From 70-18 sp041691815 (GTDB taxonomy: Bacteria > Pseudomonadota > Alphaproteobacteria > Acetobacterales > Acetobacteraceae), in assembly GCA_041691815.1 (NCBI GenBank), contig JBEPTZ010000051.1:1-29295 (forward strand): a DNA stretch of 29,295 bases, written 5' to 3'. Shown here in pieces: positions 1 through 7,928 of the stretch; position 1 is the first letter of the stretch, and each line of letters begins with the position of its first letter. Made by a program: the position numbers and the translations under genes. The notes under the pieces were generated by a model. The model was given only the letters and a program-made list of their open reading frames with translations. It made no database searches and was not told the origin of the DNA.

Positions 1-1154
1 CCGCCATCCTGGCCCGGGCGCTCGGCATCCCGGTGCTGGCCGGCGCCCGCGGCATCGTCGACGCCGCGATGGAAGGCGACGAGGTGGTGCTGGACGCCGA
101 TGACGGCCAGGCGATCCTGCGCCCGGAGCAGGAAATCCGCGCCGCCTATATGCGCGCGCTGCGGGCCAGCCGCGAACGCCAGGCCGGCTGGGCGGCGCTG
201 CGCGAGCTGCCGACCGAAACCCGCGACGGTGCGCCGGTGCGGCTGATGCTCAATGTCGGCCTGACCATGGAACTCGGGCAGTTGGAGGCCACCGGGGCGG
301 CCGGCATCGGCCTGTTCCGCACCGAGATCGCCATGCTCGCCCGCGGCGCCATCGTCGACGTGCCGGAGCAGGCGGCGGTCTATGCCCGCGTGCTGGACGC
401 CGCCGGCAGCCGCCCGGTGGTGTTCCGCACGCTGGATCTCGGCGGCGACAAGCTGCTGCCCGGCTCGGTGCCGGCCGAGGAGGAAAACCCGGCAATGGGC
501 TGGCGGTCGCTGCGCATCGGGCTGGACCGCCCGGCGCTGTTCCGCCGCCAGTTGCGCGCCCTGCTGCTGGCCGCCGGCGGTCGGGCGCTGTCGGTGATGT
601 TCCCGATGGTCGCCACCGTCGCCGAATTCCGCGCCGCCCGCGCGCTGCTGCTGGCCGAGACCGCCCGCGTCCGCCCGGCGCCGTCGATCCTGCGGATCGG
701 CACCATGATTGAGGTGCCGGCGCTGCTGTGGCAGTTGCCGGCGCTGCTGGAGGAAGTGGATTTCATCTCGGTCGGCACCAACGACTTGATGCAGTTCCTG
801 TTCGCCGCCGATCGCTCCAGCCCGGCGCTGGTCGGCCGCTACGATGTGCTGTCGCCGCCGGTGCTCGACCTGCTGGCCGACCTGGCGAAGCGCTGTGCGG
901 CCGCCGGCGTCGAATTATCGGTCTGCGGCGAACACGCCGCCCGCAAGCTGGAGGCGATGACCATGGTCGGGCTGGGCATCACCACGCTGTCGATGCCGGC
1001 CGCCTCGCTGCTGCCGGTGAAGGCGATGCTGGCCGAACTCGACCTCGCGGCGTTCCGCCAGGTGCTGGCGGCAATCCGCCGCACCGGCGCCGGGGCGGCC
1101 AGCCTGCGCGAGCCGATCGCCGCCTGGGCGCGCGAGCACGGCGTGCCGGAATAG
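1..1154 (+). CDS. ptsP: Phosphoenolpyruvate-protein phosphotransferase, nitrogen-PTS enzyme I (3' part)
   Basis: Enzyme I takes phosphate from phosphoenolpyruvate and passes it to HPr/NPr, the first step of the regulatory nitrogen PTS in the cytoplasm. The reading frame is open to the left edge (first full codon at position 3, reading AILARALGIPVLAG, the end of the swivelling phosphohistidine domain), so the GAF domain and active-site histidine lie outside the window. The visible part is the PEP-binding barrel: GIGLFRTE, VFRTLDLGGDK, NPAMGWRSLR, IGTMIEVPAL, DFISVGTNDLMQF and the catalytic-cysteine motif SVCGE (Cys codon at 924-926). The ending LSMPAASLLPVKAML is typical of the PtsP subgroup rather than sugar-PTS enzyme I. 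It ends with TAG, and about 250 bases follow before the next gene. Confidence 0.93.
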   Translation, partial: AILARALGIPVLAGARGIVDAAMEGDEVVLDADDGQAILRPEQEIRAAYMRALRASRERQAGWAALRELPTETRDGAPVRLMLNVGLTMELGQLEATGAAGIGLFRTEIAMLARGAIVDVPEQAAVYARVLDAAGSRPVVFRTLDLGGDKLLPGSVPAEEENPAMGWRSLRIGLDRPALFRRQLRALLLAAGGRALSVMFPMVATVAEFRAARALLLAETARVRPAPSILRIGTMIEVPALLWQLPALLEEVDFISVGTNDLMQFLFAADRSSPALVGRYDVLSPPVLDLLADLAKRCAAAGVELSVCGEHAARKLEAMTMVGLGITTLSMPAASLLPVKAMLAELDLAAFRQVLAAIRRTGAGAASLREPIAAWAREHGVPE

Positions 1155-1278
1155 CGCCTCCGCTGGGCTGCTTTGCGACGAATTGATGCGATTTTCCTGA
1201 AGCCCTGATTCGGTCAAGTTTGCTGCCATTGACCAACGGTTTCGACAATCCCGCCGAATCCGCGCCGGCGCGCGGCTG

Positions 1279-1307
1279 TTGGCAATCACGGGATTTCGCG
1301 ATAGAAG
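1279..1307 (+). promoter_or_regulatory. Possible sigma-70-type promoter for the RodZ-like gene
   Basis: TTGGCA at 1279-1284, a 17-base spacer and TAGAAG at 1302-1307 lie in the gap between ptsP and the RodZ-like gene. The -35 matches the consensus at five of six bases and the -10 at four of six. It is supported only by position and pattern. Confidence 0.3.
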
Positions 1308-1404
1308 CTGTGCTCAGGTGTGGAACCGGCGAAGGCTGCCGGGTCATCCAACCGGCGCAGGTTTGATCGCCAATCGACACGACATTTCCGGGAATCAGCC
1401 TATC

Positions 1405-2463
1405 GTGCTGCAGGATCGCAGGTCCAATCTGGATGAGGCGGCAGTCGCCGAGGGGCCGGGCACGCCGGTCGCCGAGGCTGCCCGCCCGCTGCGCGCTGCG
1501 CCCGACGCGCCGTATTCGCCGGTGATGGCCACCCGCATGGGTGCCGATTTGCGCGCGGCGCGCGAGCGGGTGGGCTGCACCCTGCCGGCGATGGCCGCAC
1601 ACCTGCGCATCCGCCTGCCCTACCTGGAAGCCATCGAGGACGGGCGGATCGCCGATCTGCCCGGCAACGCCTATGCGATGGGCTTCGTGCGCACCTATGC
1701 CAGTTCGCTCGGCCTGGATGCCGACGAAATCTCCCGCCGCTTCCGCGCCGAGGCGGCGGCGGTCAACCGCAAGACCGAACTCTCGTTCCCCGCCCCGGTG
1801 CCCGAGCGCGGGGTGCCGGCCGGGGCGATGATGCTGCTGGGCCTGGTGCTGGCGGTCGGCGCCTATATCGGCTGGTACCGGCTGTCCGGCGAACGCGCGG
1901 TGCCCGACCCGGTGCGCCCGGTGCCGGAACGTCTGGCCGCCCTGGTGCCGCCACCGCCGATGCCGGCCCCCACCCCCGCGGAGGCACCCGCCGCCGCTGT
2001 GCAGCCCCCCGCTGCCGCCTCGGCTGTCGTGCCGTCGCCGCAGGCGGTGCTGGCCACGCTGCCGCCGGTCAATCCGCCGCCGGCGGTGGTGACCCCGGTG
2101 GCGCCGGCCGTCTCACCGGGCTCGGCGGTTGCCGCGACGATGGCCGCCCCGCCGGCCGATGTCCCGCCCGCCGTCAATGGCGGCCGCATCGCGCTGCGCG
2201 CCACCGCCGATGCCTGGGTACAGGTGCGTGACCGCCAGGGCAGCGTGCTGCTGAACCGCGTCCTGCGCGCCGGCGAAACCTGGGCAGTGCCCGGCGGCCG
2301 CGACGGCCTGACGCTGACCACCGGCAACGCCGGCGGCACCGAATTGCTGGTCGATGGCCAGGTCACACCGGCACTCGGCGCCAGCGGCGCGGTGCGGCGC
2401 GACCTGCCGCTGAACGCCGATGCGATCAAGGACGGCAAGCTCGCGGCACTCGCCCCCAGGTAA
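1405..2463 (+). CDS. RodZ-like protein: cytoplasmic HTH, one membrane span, C-terminal DUF4115
   Basis: RodZ links the MreB cytoskeleton to the elongation machinery that sets rod shape. This protein has the same layout: an HTH_25 domain beginning at MGADLRAARERVG and including YLEAIEDGRIADLPG and YAMGFVRTYASSLGL, a short basic linker, one hydrophobic span (MMLLGLVLAVGAYIGWY), a long Pro/Ala-rich periplasmic linker, and a C-terminal beta domain resembling DUF4115. Its place just upstream of ispG matches the yfgA-ispG-hisS order known from E. coli. The start is uncertain. GTG at 1405 is chosen because third-position G/C bias holds from about 1440; ATG at 1525 would give about 312 residues and still keep the HTH. 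The frame is open back to 1279, but that part looks non-coding. The stop is followed three bases later by repeat copy A. Confidence 0.8.
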   Translation: MLQDRRSNLDEAAVAEGPGTPVAEAARPLRAAPDAPYSPVMATRMGADLRAARERVGCTLPAMAAHLRIRLPYLEAIEDGRIADLPGNAYAMGFVRTYASSLGLDADEISRRFRAEAAAVNRKTELSFPAPVPERGVPAGAMMLLGLVLAVGAYIGWYRLSGERAVPDPVRPVPERLAALVPPPPMPAPTPAEAPAAAVQPPAAASAVVPSPQAVLATLPPVNPPPAVVTPVAPAVSPGSAVAATMAAPPADVPPAVNGGRIALRATADAWVQVRDRQGSVLLNRVLRAGETWAVPGGRDGLTLTTGNAGGTELLVDGQVTPALGASGAVRRDLPLNADAIKDGKLAALAPR

Positions 2464-2466
2464 GGC

Positions 2467-2588
2467 CTTCTTTTTGTGAACAAAAAGAAGCAAAAAACTT
2501 TTCATCCATTGGAGTGTACGGAATCTCCACCCCTCCGCTGTTGCAAGGCGGATAAAAGTTTTTTGGTTCTTTTTTTCAAAAAAGAACC
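2467..2588 (+). repeat. AT-rich hairpin repeat, copy A (forward)
   Basis: Three nested or adjacent inverted repeats fill this spacer. IR1 has arms CTTCTTTTTGT (2467-2477) and ACAAAAAGAAG (2480-2490). IR2 pairs CAAAAAACTTTT (2491-2502) with AAAAGTTTTTTG (2554-2565) around a variable centre containing GTTGCAAGGCGGAT. IR3 has arms GGTTCTTTTTT (2565-2575) and AAAAAAGAACC (2578-2588). Related copies lie at 6154-6276, 7803-7928 and 12340-12389. Its base composition is strikingly AT-rich against the GC-rich genes. It lies between the RodZ-like gene and ispG and may also act as a transcription terminator, since U-runs follow the stems. Confidence 0.85.
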
Positions 2589-2700
2589 GCTACCCTCTGC
2601 ATCCCCCGCCTGCGCAATGCCCATTTGCGCGGTGCGGCGTGAAAAGGCATGGTGCGGCCGGGTTCGTTTTGGCTTGGCCGCCACACCGGAGCATTCGACC

Positions 2701-3858
2701 ATGAGCAGTTATCGTCCGTATCAGAACATCGAGCGTCGCAAGTCCCGCCAGATCATGGTGGGTTCGGTGCCGGTGGGCGGTGATGCGCCGATCACCGTGC
2801 AGACCATGACCAACACGCTGACCACCGATGTGGCCGGCACGGTGGCGCAGATTCTGCGGTCCGAGGCGGCCGGGGTGGATATCGTCCGGGTCTCCTGCCC
2901 GGACCAGGAGAGTGCGCTGGCGCTGAAGGACATTATCGCCCAGGTCAATGTGCCGGTCGTTGCCGACATCCATTTCCACTACAAGCGCGCCATCGAGGCG
3001 GCGCAGAGCGGGGCGGCCTGCCTGCGCATCAATCCCGGCAATATCGGCAGCCCGGAGCGGGTGCGCGAGGTGATCCAGGCGGCGCGCGACCATAACGTGT
3101 CGATGCGCATCGGGGTGAATGCCGGCTCGCTGGAGCGGCATCTGCTGGAGAAATACGGTGAGCCCAACCCGGAGGCGCTGGTGGAAAGCGCGCTGGAGCA
3201 CGCCAAGATATTGCAGGACAACGATTTTCACGAATTCAAGATCAGCGTGAAGGCGTCCGACGTGTTCATGGCGGTGGCCGCCTACCAGCAACTCGCCGAG
3301 GTCTGCGACCATCCGCTGCATATCGGCATCACCGAGGCCGGCGGCAAACGCGCCGGCACGGTGAAATCGGCGATCGGGATGGGCAACCTGCTATGGGCCG
3401 GCATCGGCGACACACTGCGCGTTTCGCTGTCGGCGGAACCCGAGGAGGAGGTGCGGGTCGGCTGGGAGATATTGAAATCATTGGGAATTCGCCACCGCGG
3501 CGTGAAGATCATCTCCTGCCCGTCCTGCGCCCGGCAGGGTTTCAACGTGATCGAGACGGTGCAGATATTGGAGGAGCGGCTGGCGCATATCGAGGTGCCG
3601 CTGTCGCTGTCGATCATCGGCTGCGTGGTCAACGGCCCCGGCGAGGCGCTGATGACCGATCTCGGCGTCACCGGCGGCGGCGCCAGCCGGCACGCTGCCG
3701 GGCGGCACATGGTGTATTCGGCCGGCAAGACCGACCATACCGTGGACGCCAAGGATATGGTCGAGCATATCGTGGAACTGGTTGAAAAGCGGGCGGAAGT
3801 GATCAAGGCCGAGATGGACGCGGCGAAACTGGCGGCAGCACAACAGGCGGCGGAATAA
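2701..3858 (+). CDS. ispG: 4-hydroxy-3-methylbut-2-en-1-yl diphosphate synthase
   Basis: IspG converts methylerythritol cyclodiphosphate to HMBPP in the non-mevalonate isoprenoid pathway, using a 4Fe-4S cluster. The protein is 385 aa, normal for the short bacterial form. The N-terminal TIM barrel shows PITVQTMTNT, VRVSCPDQ, PVVADIHFHY and RINPGNIG. The C-terminal cluster domain shows SCPSCARQGF and GCVVNGPGEA, giving three cysteine ligands and the nearby glutamate. ATG at 2701 is the start: the open frame reaches back to 2476, but that extension is read from repeat copy A and an unlike spacer, while MSSYRPYQNIERRKSRQIMVG is family-like. A GGAG lies about 11 bases upstream. Only one base separates its stop from hisS, so the two are probably co-transcribed. 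Confidence 0.97.
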   Translation: MSSYRPYQNIERRKSRQIMVGSVPVGGDAPITVQTMTNTLTTDVAGTVAQILRSEAAGVDIVRVSCPDQESALALKDIIAQVNVPVVADIHFHYKRAIEAAQSGAACLRINPGNIGSPERVREVIQAARDHNVSMRIGVNAGSLERHLLEKYGEPNPEALVESALEHAKILQDNDFHEFKISVKASDVFMAVAAYQQLAEVCDHPLHIGITEAGGKRAGTVKSAIGMGNLLWAGIGDTLRVSLSAEPEEEVRVGWEILKSLGIRHRGVKIISCPSCARQGFNVIETVQILEERLAHIEVPLSLSIIGCVVNGPGEALMTDLGVTGGGASRHAAGRHMVYSAGKTDHTVDAKDMVEHIVELVEKRAEVIKAEMDAAKLAAAQQAAE

Positions 3859-3859
3859 C

Positions 3860-5095
3860 GTGAGTGAACTACAGCCGGTCCGTGGCACCAGGGACCTGAT
3901 CGGGGAGGATGCGCGGCGGCATTTCCATGTAATCGACACGGCGCGTAAAATTGCCGCGACATTTGGATTTGACGAATGGTCGACGCCGATCTTCGAGGAT
4001 ACCCGCGTATTCGCACGAGGACTTGGCGATAGCTCGGATGTGGTGATGAAGGAGATGTATTCCTTCACCGATCGAGGCGGCGAATCTTTGACCCTGCGCC
4101 CCGAGGCCACCGCCGGGGTGTGTCGCGCGCTGGTCACCAACGGGTTGACCCAGTCGCTGCCGCAGAAAGTGTTCTATACCGGCCCGATGTTTCGTTACGA
4201 ACGGCCGCAGAAGGGGCGTTACCGGCAGTTCCATCAGATCGACGTCGAAGTGCTCGGCAGCGACTCGCCGCTGGCCGATGCCGAGGTGATCTCCTGCGGC
4301 TGGACGATCCTGCAAGCCCTTGGAGTCGCTGACGATACCCATCTGGAACTGAACACGCTGGGCGACCGTGAGAGCCGCGACGCCTATCGCGTGGCGCTGG
4401 TGGAATATTTCACCGCGCATCAGGCGGCATTGTCCGAGGACAGCGTCACCCGGCTTGAGCGCAACCCTTTGCGAATCCTCGATTCCAAGGACGAGGGTGA
4501 CCGCAAGATCGTCGCCGGCGCGCCGACCATCGAGGGCTTTCTGACCGACCCGGCGCGGCAGTTCTACGACACTTTACGCAATCATCTCAGTCGCTTCGGG
4601 GTGGCGTTCGAGCAGAACTGGCGGATTGTGCGGGGGCTGGACTACTACAGCCACACCGCCTTCGAATTCGTCACCACGCAGCTTGGCGCCCAGGGCACGG
4701 TGCTCGGCGGCGGGCGCTATGACGGGCTGGTGGAGGAGATGGGCGGGCCGCATACGCCCTGTGTCGGCTGGGCGGCCGGGGTGGAACGGCTGTCGATGCT
4801 GCTGGCCGAACCGCCGGCGGCGCCGCGCGGGGTGGCGCTGATTCCGGTCGGCGATGCGGCGCAACCCGTTGCTTTGGATGTGCTTTTGGCGCTCCGCCAA
4901 GCCGGCATCCGGGCCGAGATCGGCTATCGCGGCAACCTCAAGCGGCGGATGGAGCGGGCCAACAAGAGCGGCGCGCGGGCTGCGGTGATCCTCGGCGAGG
5001 CGGAAATCGCCCGCGGCGTGGCGCAGGTGAAGGACCTTTCCACCGGCGCACAGGCGGAAGTGGCGCTGGCCGGGATCGTCGCTCACCTGTCATGA
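3860..5095 (+). CDS. hisS: Histidine-tRNA ligase
   Basis: This enzyme charges tRNA-His with histidine in the cytoplasm. The 411-aa class II synthetase starts with the family-typical VRGTRDL. It shows motif 2 (MFRYERPQKGRYRQFHQ), the histidine-binding loop (RGLDYYSHTAFEF), motif 3 (GVGWAAGVERLSML, read as CVGWAAGVERL here) and the C-terminal anticodon-binding domain. The start is GTG at 3860, one base after the ispG stop. The end overlaps the prfA start in an ATGA arrangement, so prfA translation is probably coupled. Length and motifs are normal. Confidence 0.97.
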   Translation: MSELQPVRGTRDLIGEDARRHFHVIDTARKIAATFGFDEWSTPIFEDTRVFARGLGDSSDVVMKEMYSFTDRGGESLTLRPEATAGVCRALVTNGLTQSLPQKVFYTGPMFRYERPQKGRYRQFHQIDVEVLGSDSPLADAEVISCGWTILQALGVADDTHLELNTLGDRESRDAYRVALVEYFTAHQAALSEDSVTRLERNPLRILDSKDEGDRKIVAGAPTIEGFLTDPARQFYDTLRNHLSRFGVAFEQNWRIVRGLDYYSHTAFEFVTTQLGAQGTVLGGGRYDGLVEEMGGPHTPCVGWAAGVERLSMLLAEPPAAPRGVALIPVGDAAQPVALDVLLALRQAGIRAEIGYRGNLKRRMERANKSGARAAVILGEAEIARGVAQVKDLSTGAQAEVALAGIVAHLS

Positions 5096-6147
5096 GCCTG
5101 GATTACAAACTCGACCGGATCGTCGCGCGTGCCGACGAGCTGCGGGCAATTCTCAGTAATGGAGCCACCGGCGAGGTTTTTGTGCGCTCGTCCAAGGAAT
5201 TGTCCGAAATCGAGCCGGTGGTGGCCAAGGTGGACGAGCTCCGAGCCGCCGAAAAGGCGCGAAAAGAGGCCGAAAATCTGCTGGAAGACGCCGAAATGCG
5301 CGCTCTGGCGGAGCAGGAACTGCTCGAATTGCGGGAGAAAATCCCGCTGCTGACCCGGGAAATCCAGCTTGCCTTGCTGCCGAAGGACGAGGCGGACGCC
5401 AGATCGGCGATTCTGGAGGTACGGCCGGCGGCAGGTGGTGATGAGTCATCATTGTTCGGCGCCGAACTATTTTCGATGTACCAGAAATACGCGGGTATGC
5501 AGGGCTGGCGGTTCGAGGTGATGGAATACGACGCCAACGAACTCGGCGGCATCAAGGGCGCCATGGCCGAGGTGACCGGGCGGAACGTGTTCGCGCGGCT
5601 GAAATACGAGAGCGGCGTGCACCGGGTGCAACGGGTGCCGGCCACCGAAAGCCAGGGCCGCATCCACACCTCCACTGTCACCGTCGCCGTGCTGCCGCAG
5701 GCCGAGGAGGTGGATGTGCAGATCAACGACGAGGACCTGCGGATCGACGTCTATCGGGCCTCAGGCGCCGGCGGGCAGCACGTCAACAAGACCGAAAGTG
5801 CCGTCCGCATCACCCATATCCCCACCAACACCGTGGTGGCGATGCAGGAAGAAAAAAGCCAGCACAAGAACAAAGCCAAGGCGATGAAAATCCTGCGCGC
5901 CCGCATCTACGAACAACAACGCGCCAGCCTGCACGCCACCCGCGCCGCTGACCGCAAATCCCAGGTCGGCACCGGCGATCGCAGCGAACGCATCCGCACC
6001 TATAACTTCCCGCAAGGGCGCGTGTCCGACCACCGGATCAACCTGACACTGTATAAAATTGATCGAGTGATGCAGGGGGAACTGGATGAATTCATTGATG
6101 CGCTGACGGCGGAAGATCAGGCGGCGAGACTCGCAGCGGAAGTATAA
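5092..6147 (+). CDS. prfA: Peptide chain release factor 1
   Basis: RF1 reads UAA and UAG stop codons on the ribosome and triggers peptide release. The 351-aa protein has the codon-recognition tripeptide region PATESQGRIHTST (PAT marks RF1 rather than RF2) and the catalytic GGQ loop in RASGAGGQHVNKTESAVR, whose Gln is the target of PrmC methylation. The start ATG overlaps the hisS stop by four bases. The gene that modifies this protein, prmC, follows after repeat copy C, so the usual prfA-prmC pairing is kept although a repeat now separates them. Confidence 0.97.
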   Translation: MSLDYKLDRIVARADELRAILSNGATGEVFVRSSKELSEIEPVVAKVDELRAAEKARKEAENLLEDAEMRALAEQELLELREKIPLLTREIQLALLPKDEADARSAILEVRPAAGGDESSLFGAELFSMYQKYAGMQGWRFEVMEYDANELGGIKGAMAEVTGRNVFARLKYESGVHRVQRVPATESQGRIHTSTVTVAVLPQAEEVDVQINDEDLRIDVYRASGAGGQHVNKTESAVRITHIPTNTVVAMQEEKSQHKNKAKAMKILRARIYEQQRASLHATRAADRKSQVGTGDRSERIRTYNFPQGRVSDHRINLTLYKIDRVMQGELDEFIDALTAEDQAARLAAEV

Positions 6148-6153
6148 GAGAAG

Positions 6154-6276
6154 GGCTCTTTTTTACAAAAAAAAACCAAAAAAACCATTTGCCTTGCAAC
6201 GGCGGTGCCGTGGAGAGTCCGGAGTCTCCAAGATGGATGAAAAGTTTTTTTGCTTCTTTTTGTTCACAAAAAGAAG
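6154..6276 (-). repeat. AT-rich hairpin repeat, copy C (reverse)
   Basis: This is the same element as copies A and B but inverted. IR1 (6253-6276) is intact. The conserved core GTTGCAAGGC reads on the minus strand near 6191-6200. IR3 (6154-6177) has changed: its arms pair on the minus-strand RNA through two G-U wobbles, but on the plus strand the same positions are C/A mismatches. The central part contains GGAGACTCC and similar small palindromes. It lies between prfA and prmC and runs into the presumed prmC start region. Confidence 0.8.
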
Positions 6277-6279
6277 TCC

Positions 6280-7068
6280 TTGCTGACCTCCCTGCGCGAG
6301 ATCGCCGCCCGTCTGAAGGCGGCCGGCATCGAGGGTGCCTTGTTCGAGGCGCGGTTGCTGCTGGCGCATGCGTCGGGTGCGGAATTGGAGGCGCTGGTGG
6401 CGCGGCGTTGCCGGCGCGAGCCGATGGCGTTGATTTTGGGGCGGCAGGGGTTCTGGACGCTTGATCTGGAGGTATCGCGCGACACCTTGATTCCGCGGGC
6501 GGATTCCGAGGCGTTGATTGAGGCGGCGGTGACGGCGTTGCCGGATCGGGCGGCGGTGCGGCGTGTGCTGGACCTGGGGACCGGGACCGGGTGTTTGCTG
6601 CTGGCGGCGCTGGTGGAGTTTCCGCAGGCGTTCGGGGTGGGGGTGGATGTGGTGCCGGCGGCGGCGGCGTTGGCGGCGCGCAATGCGGGGCTGAACGGGT
6701 TGGCGGGGCGGGCGGCGTTTGTGGCCGGGGTGTGGGGGGAGAGTGTTGCCGGGCGGTTCGAGCTGGTGCTGTGCAACCCGCCTTATATCGAGCATGCGGC
6801 ACTGGCTGGGCTGATGCCGGAGGTGGCCGACTTTGAGCCGGCCAGTGCGCTGGATGGTGGGGTGGATGGGCTTTCGGCGTATCGGCAGGTGATTGCGGCG
6901 CTGCCGGGGCTACTGGCGGCCGGCGGTGTGGCGGTGCTGGAACTCGGGGCGGGGCAGGCGGATGCGGTGGGTGCGTTGGCGGTTGCGGCGGGGTTTTTGC
7001 TGCCGGTGTTGCGTGACGATCTGGCCGGCATTGCGCGGGCGATGGTGCTTCGGGGCGGGAATCGCTGA
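6280..7068 (+). CDS. prmC: Release factor glutamine methyltransferase, short N-terminal domain
   Basis: PrmC methylates the Gln of the GGQ motif in RF1 and RF2 using S-adenosylmethionine. The Rossmann methyltransferase domain is clear: VLDLGTGTGCLLLAAL (SAM-binding motif I) and the substrate-binding NPPY (6775-6786), with IPRADSEALIEAA before it. The N-terminal helical domain looks shortened: after LLLAHASG the sequence goes straight to LEALVARRCRREP, whereas E. coli PrmC has about 20 more residues there. No ATG is available. The frame is closed by a TGA at 6238-6240, so translation must begin inside or at the edge of repeat copy C, at TTG 6250 or TTG 6280. The latter is chosen because an AAGAAG lies just upstream, although the spacing is short. 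Confidence 0.88.
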   Translation: MLTSLREIAARLKAAGIEGALFEARLLLAHASGAELEALVARRCRREPMALILGRQGFWTLDLEVSRDTLIPRADSEALIEAAVTALPDRAAVRRVLDLGTGTGCLLLAALVEFPQAFGVGVDVVPAAAALAARNAGLNGLAGRAAFVAGVWGESVAGRFELVLCNPPYIEHAALAGLMPEVADFEPASALDGGVDGLSAYRQVIAALPGLLAAGGVAVLELGAGQADAVGALAVAAGFLLPVLRDDLAGIARAMVLRGGNR

Positions 7069-7076
7069 AAAAATGT

Positions 7077-7105
7077 TTGGCATGTGCGTTCGGGGCCTGT
7101 AGCTT
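7077..7105 (+). promoter_or_regulatory. Probable promoter upstream of the DUF4167 gene
   Basis: TTGGCA (7077-7082), a 17-base spacer and TAGCTT (7100-7105) start nine bases after the prmC stop. Transcription from here would give a leader of more than 200 bases (about 7112-7328) before the DUF4167 start. The leader contains only a short open frame without family resemblance, and I saw no known riboswitch pattern in it. Confidence 0.4.
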
Positions 7106-7328
7106 GGACTTGTGCGGCAGAGGTCGGTCGAGTCCGGTGCGCCGCGCAACCCCAATTCGGTTCGACGTGGTTGCCTTTGCGAGGGAGATCGCGTGCGCCG
7201 CGATTGCGGAACACCGGGCGGTAGGGCTTTGAGCCAGCGGCTCGCCGATCCGCACACAGCTTGGGGATTGCCGCGCCGATGGCGTGGCGGCCCCACTATC
7301 GTGAACAGGAAAGTGTTTTGGTAAACTG

Positions 7329-7796
7329 ATGAATATGAAACGCATGCGCGGACGCAACCACCGGACCGGTGGGGGCGGGACTGGCGGCGGAGGCGGGGGC
7401 GGCGGTGGCGGCCCGGTTCGCCATCATGGCGGCAACATTCCGCTCAATCGCAACCACGTGTTCGACAGCAGTGGCCCGGATCTGCGGATTCGCGGCACCG
7501 CGCAGCAATTGTTCGAGAAATATCTGCAGCTTGGCCGCGACGCGACCGGCGCCGGCGACCGGGTGATGGCGGAGAGCTATTTCCAGCATGCCGAGCACTA
7601 TTTCCGCGTGCTGAATGCCATGAACCAGGCGCAGCAGGTGCAGCAGGGCGGCGGCCAGGCGAATGGCATCCAGCGCCGGCCATACGGCCAGGAGCAGGAC
7701 GGCGAGTCCTACCAGGACGACCAGCCGGGCCTGGGCGATCAGCCCTCAGGGCAGGGCGAGGGCCGGGACATCCCGATCACCGCGGCGCCGGAGTAA
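7329..7796 (+). CDS. DUF4167 domain-containing protein
   Basis: This 155-aa protein belongs to a family found next to prmC in many alphaproteobacteria; its molecular role is not established as far as I know. The N-terminus is basic and glycine-rich (RGRNHRTGGGG followed by a long Gly run), which hints at nucleic-acid contact. The conserved core reads SSGPDLRIRGTAQQLFEKYL and ESYFQHAEHYFRVLNAM, a helical, TPR-like stretch. The C-terminal third is Gln/Gly/Asp-rich and probably disordered. ATG 7329 is chosen; ATG 7335 is also in frame. A purine-rich AGGAAA lies about 17 bases upstream, so the ribosome site is weak. Repeat copy B begins six bases after the stop. Confidence 0.85.
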   Translation: MNMKRMRGRNHRTGGGGTGGGGGGGGGGPVRHHGGNIPLNRNHVFDSSGPDLRIRGTAQQLFEKYLQLGRDATGAGDRVMAESYFQHAEHYFRVLNAMNQAQQVQQGGGQANGIQRRPYGQEQDGESYQDDQPGLGDQPSGQGEGRDIPITAAPE

Positions 7797-7802
7797 CCAA
7801 GT

Positions 7803-7928
7803 CCCTCTTTTTGTGAACAAAAAGAAGCAAAAAAACTTTCTATCCGCTTTGGAGGCTCCGGAGCCCCAACCGCTCCGTCGTTGCAAGGCGGATGAAAGTT
7901 TTTTGCGCGCTTTTTTTCAAAAAAGCGC
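7803..7928 (+). repeat. AT-rich hairpin repeat, copy B (forward)
   Basis: This has the same layout as copy A, placed between two convergent genes. IR1 lies around 7804-7826. IR2 pairs CAAAAAAACTTTC with GAAAGTTTTTTG around a centre with the perfect palindrome GGCTCCGGAGCC and the core GTTGCAAGGCGGAT. IR3 has arms GCGCTTTTTT (7907-7916) and AAAAAAGCGC (7919-7928). Compared with copy A the outer base pairs of IR3 have changed on both arms together (GGTTC/GAACC to GCGC/GCGC). The stop codon of the NUDIX gene on the minus strand falls inside IR3. Confidence 0.85.

Noticed and set aside
2476..2700. N-terminal extension of ispG read through repeat copy A
   Set aside because: The extra residues (starting MNKKKQKTFHPLE) come from the repeat and an unlike spacer; family sequence starts at ATG 2701.
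6189..6464. 91-codon plus-strand frame starting in repeat copy C
   Set aside because: It is out of frame with prmC, built from repeat sequence and a shifted reading of the prmC 5' part.
7252..7285. TTGGGGATTGCCGC as a sigma-54 promoter before the DUF4167 gene
   Set aside because: The spacing and bases do not fit the -24/-12 consensus.
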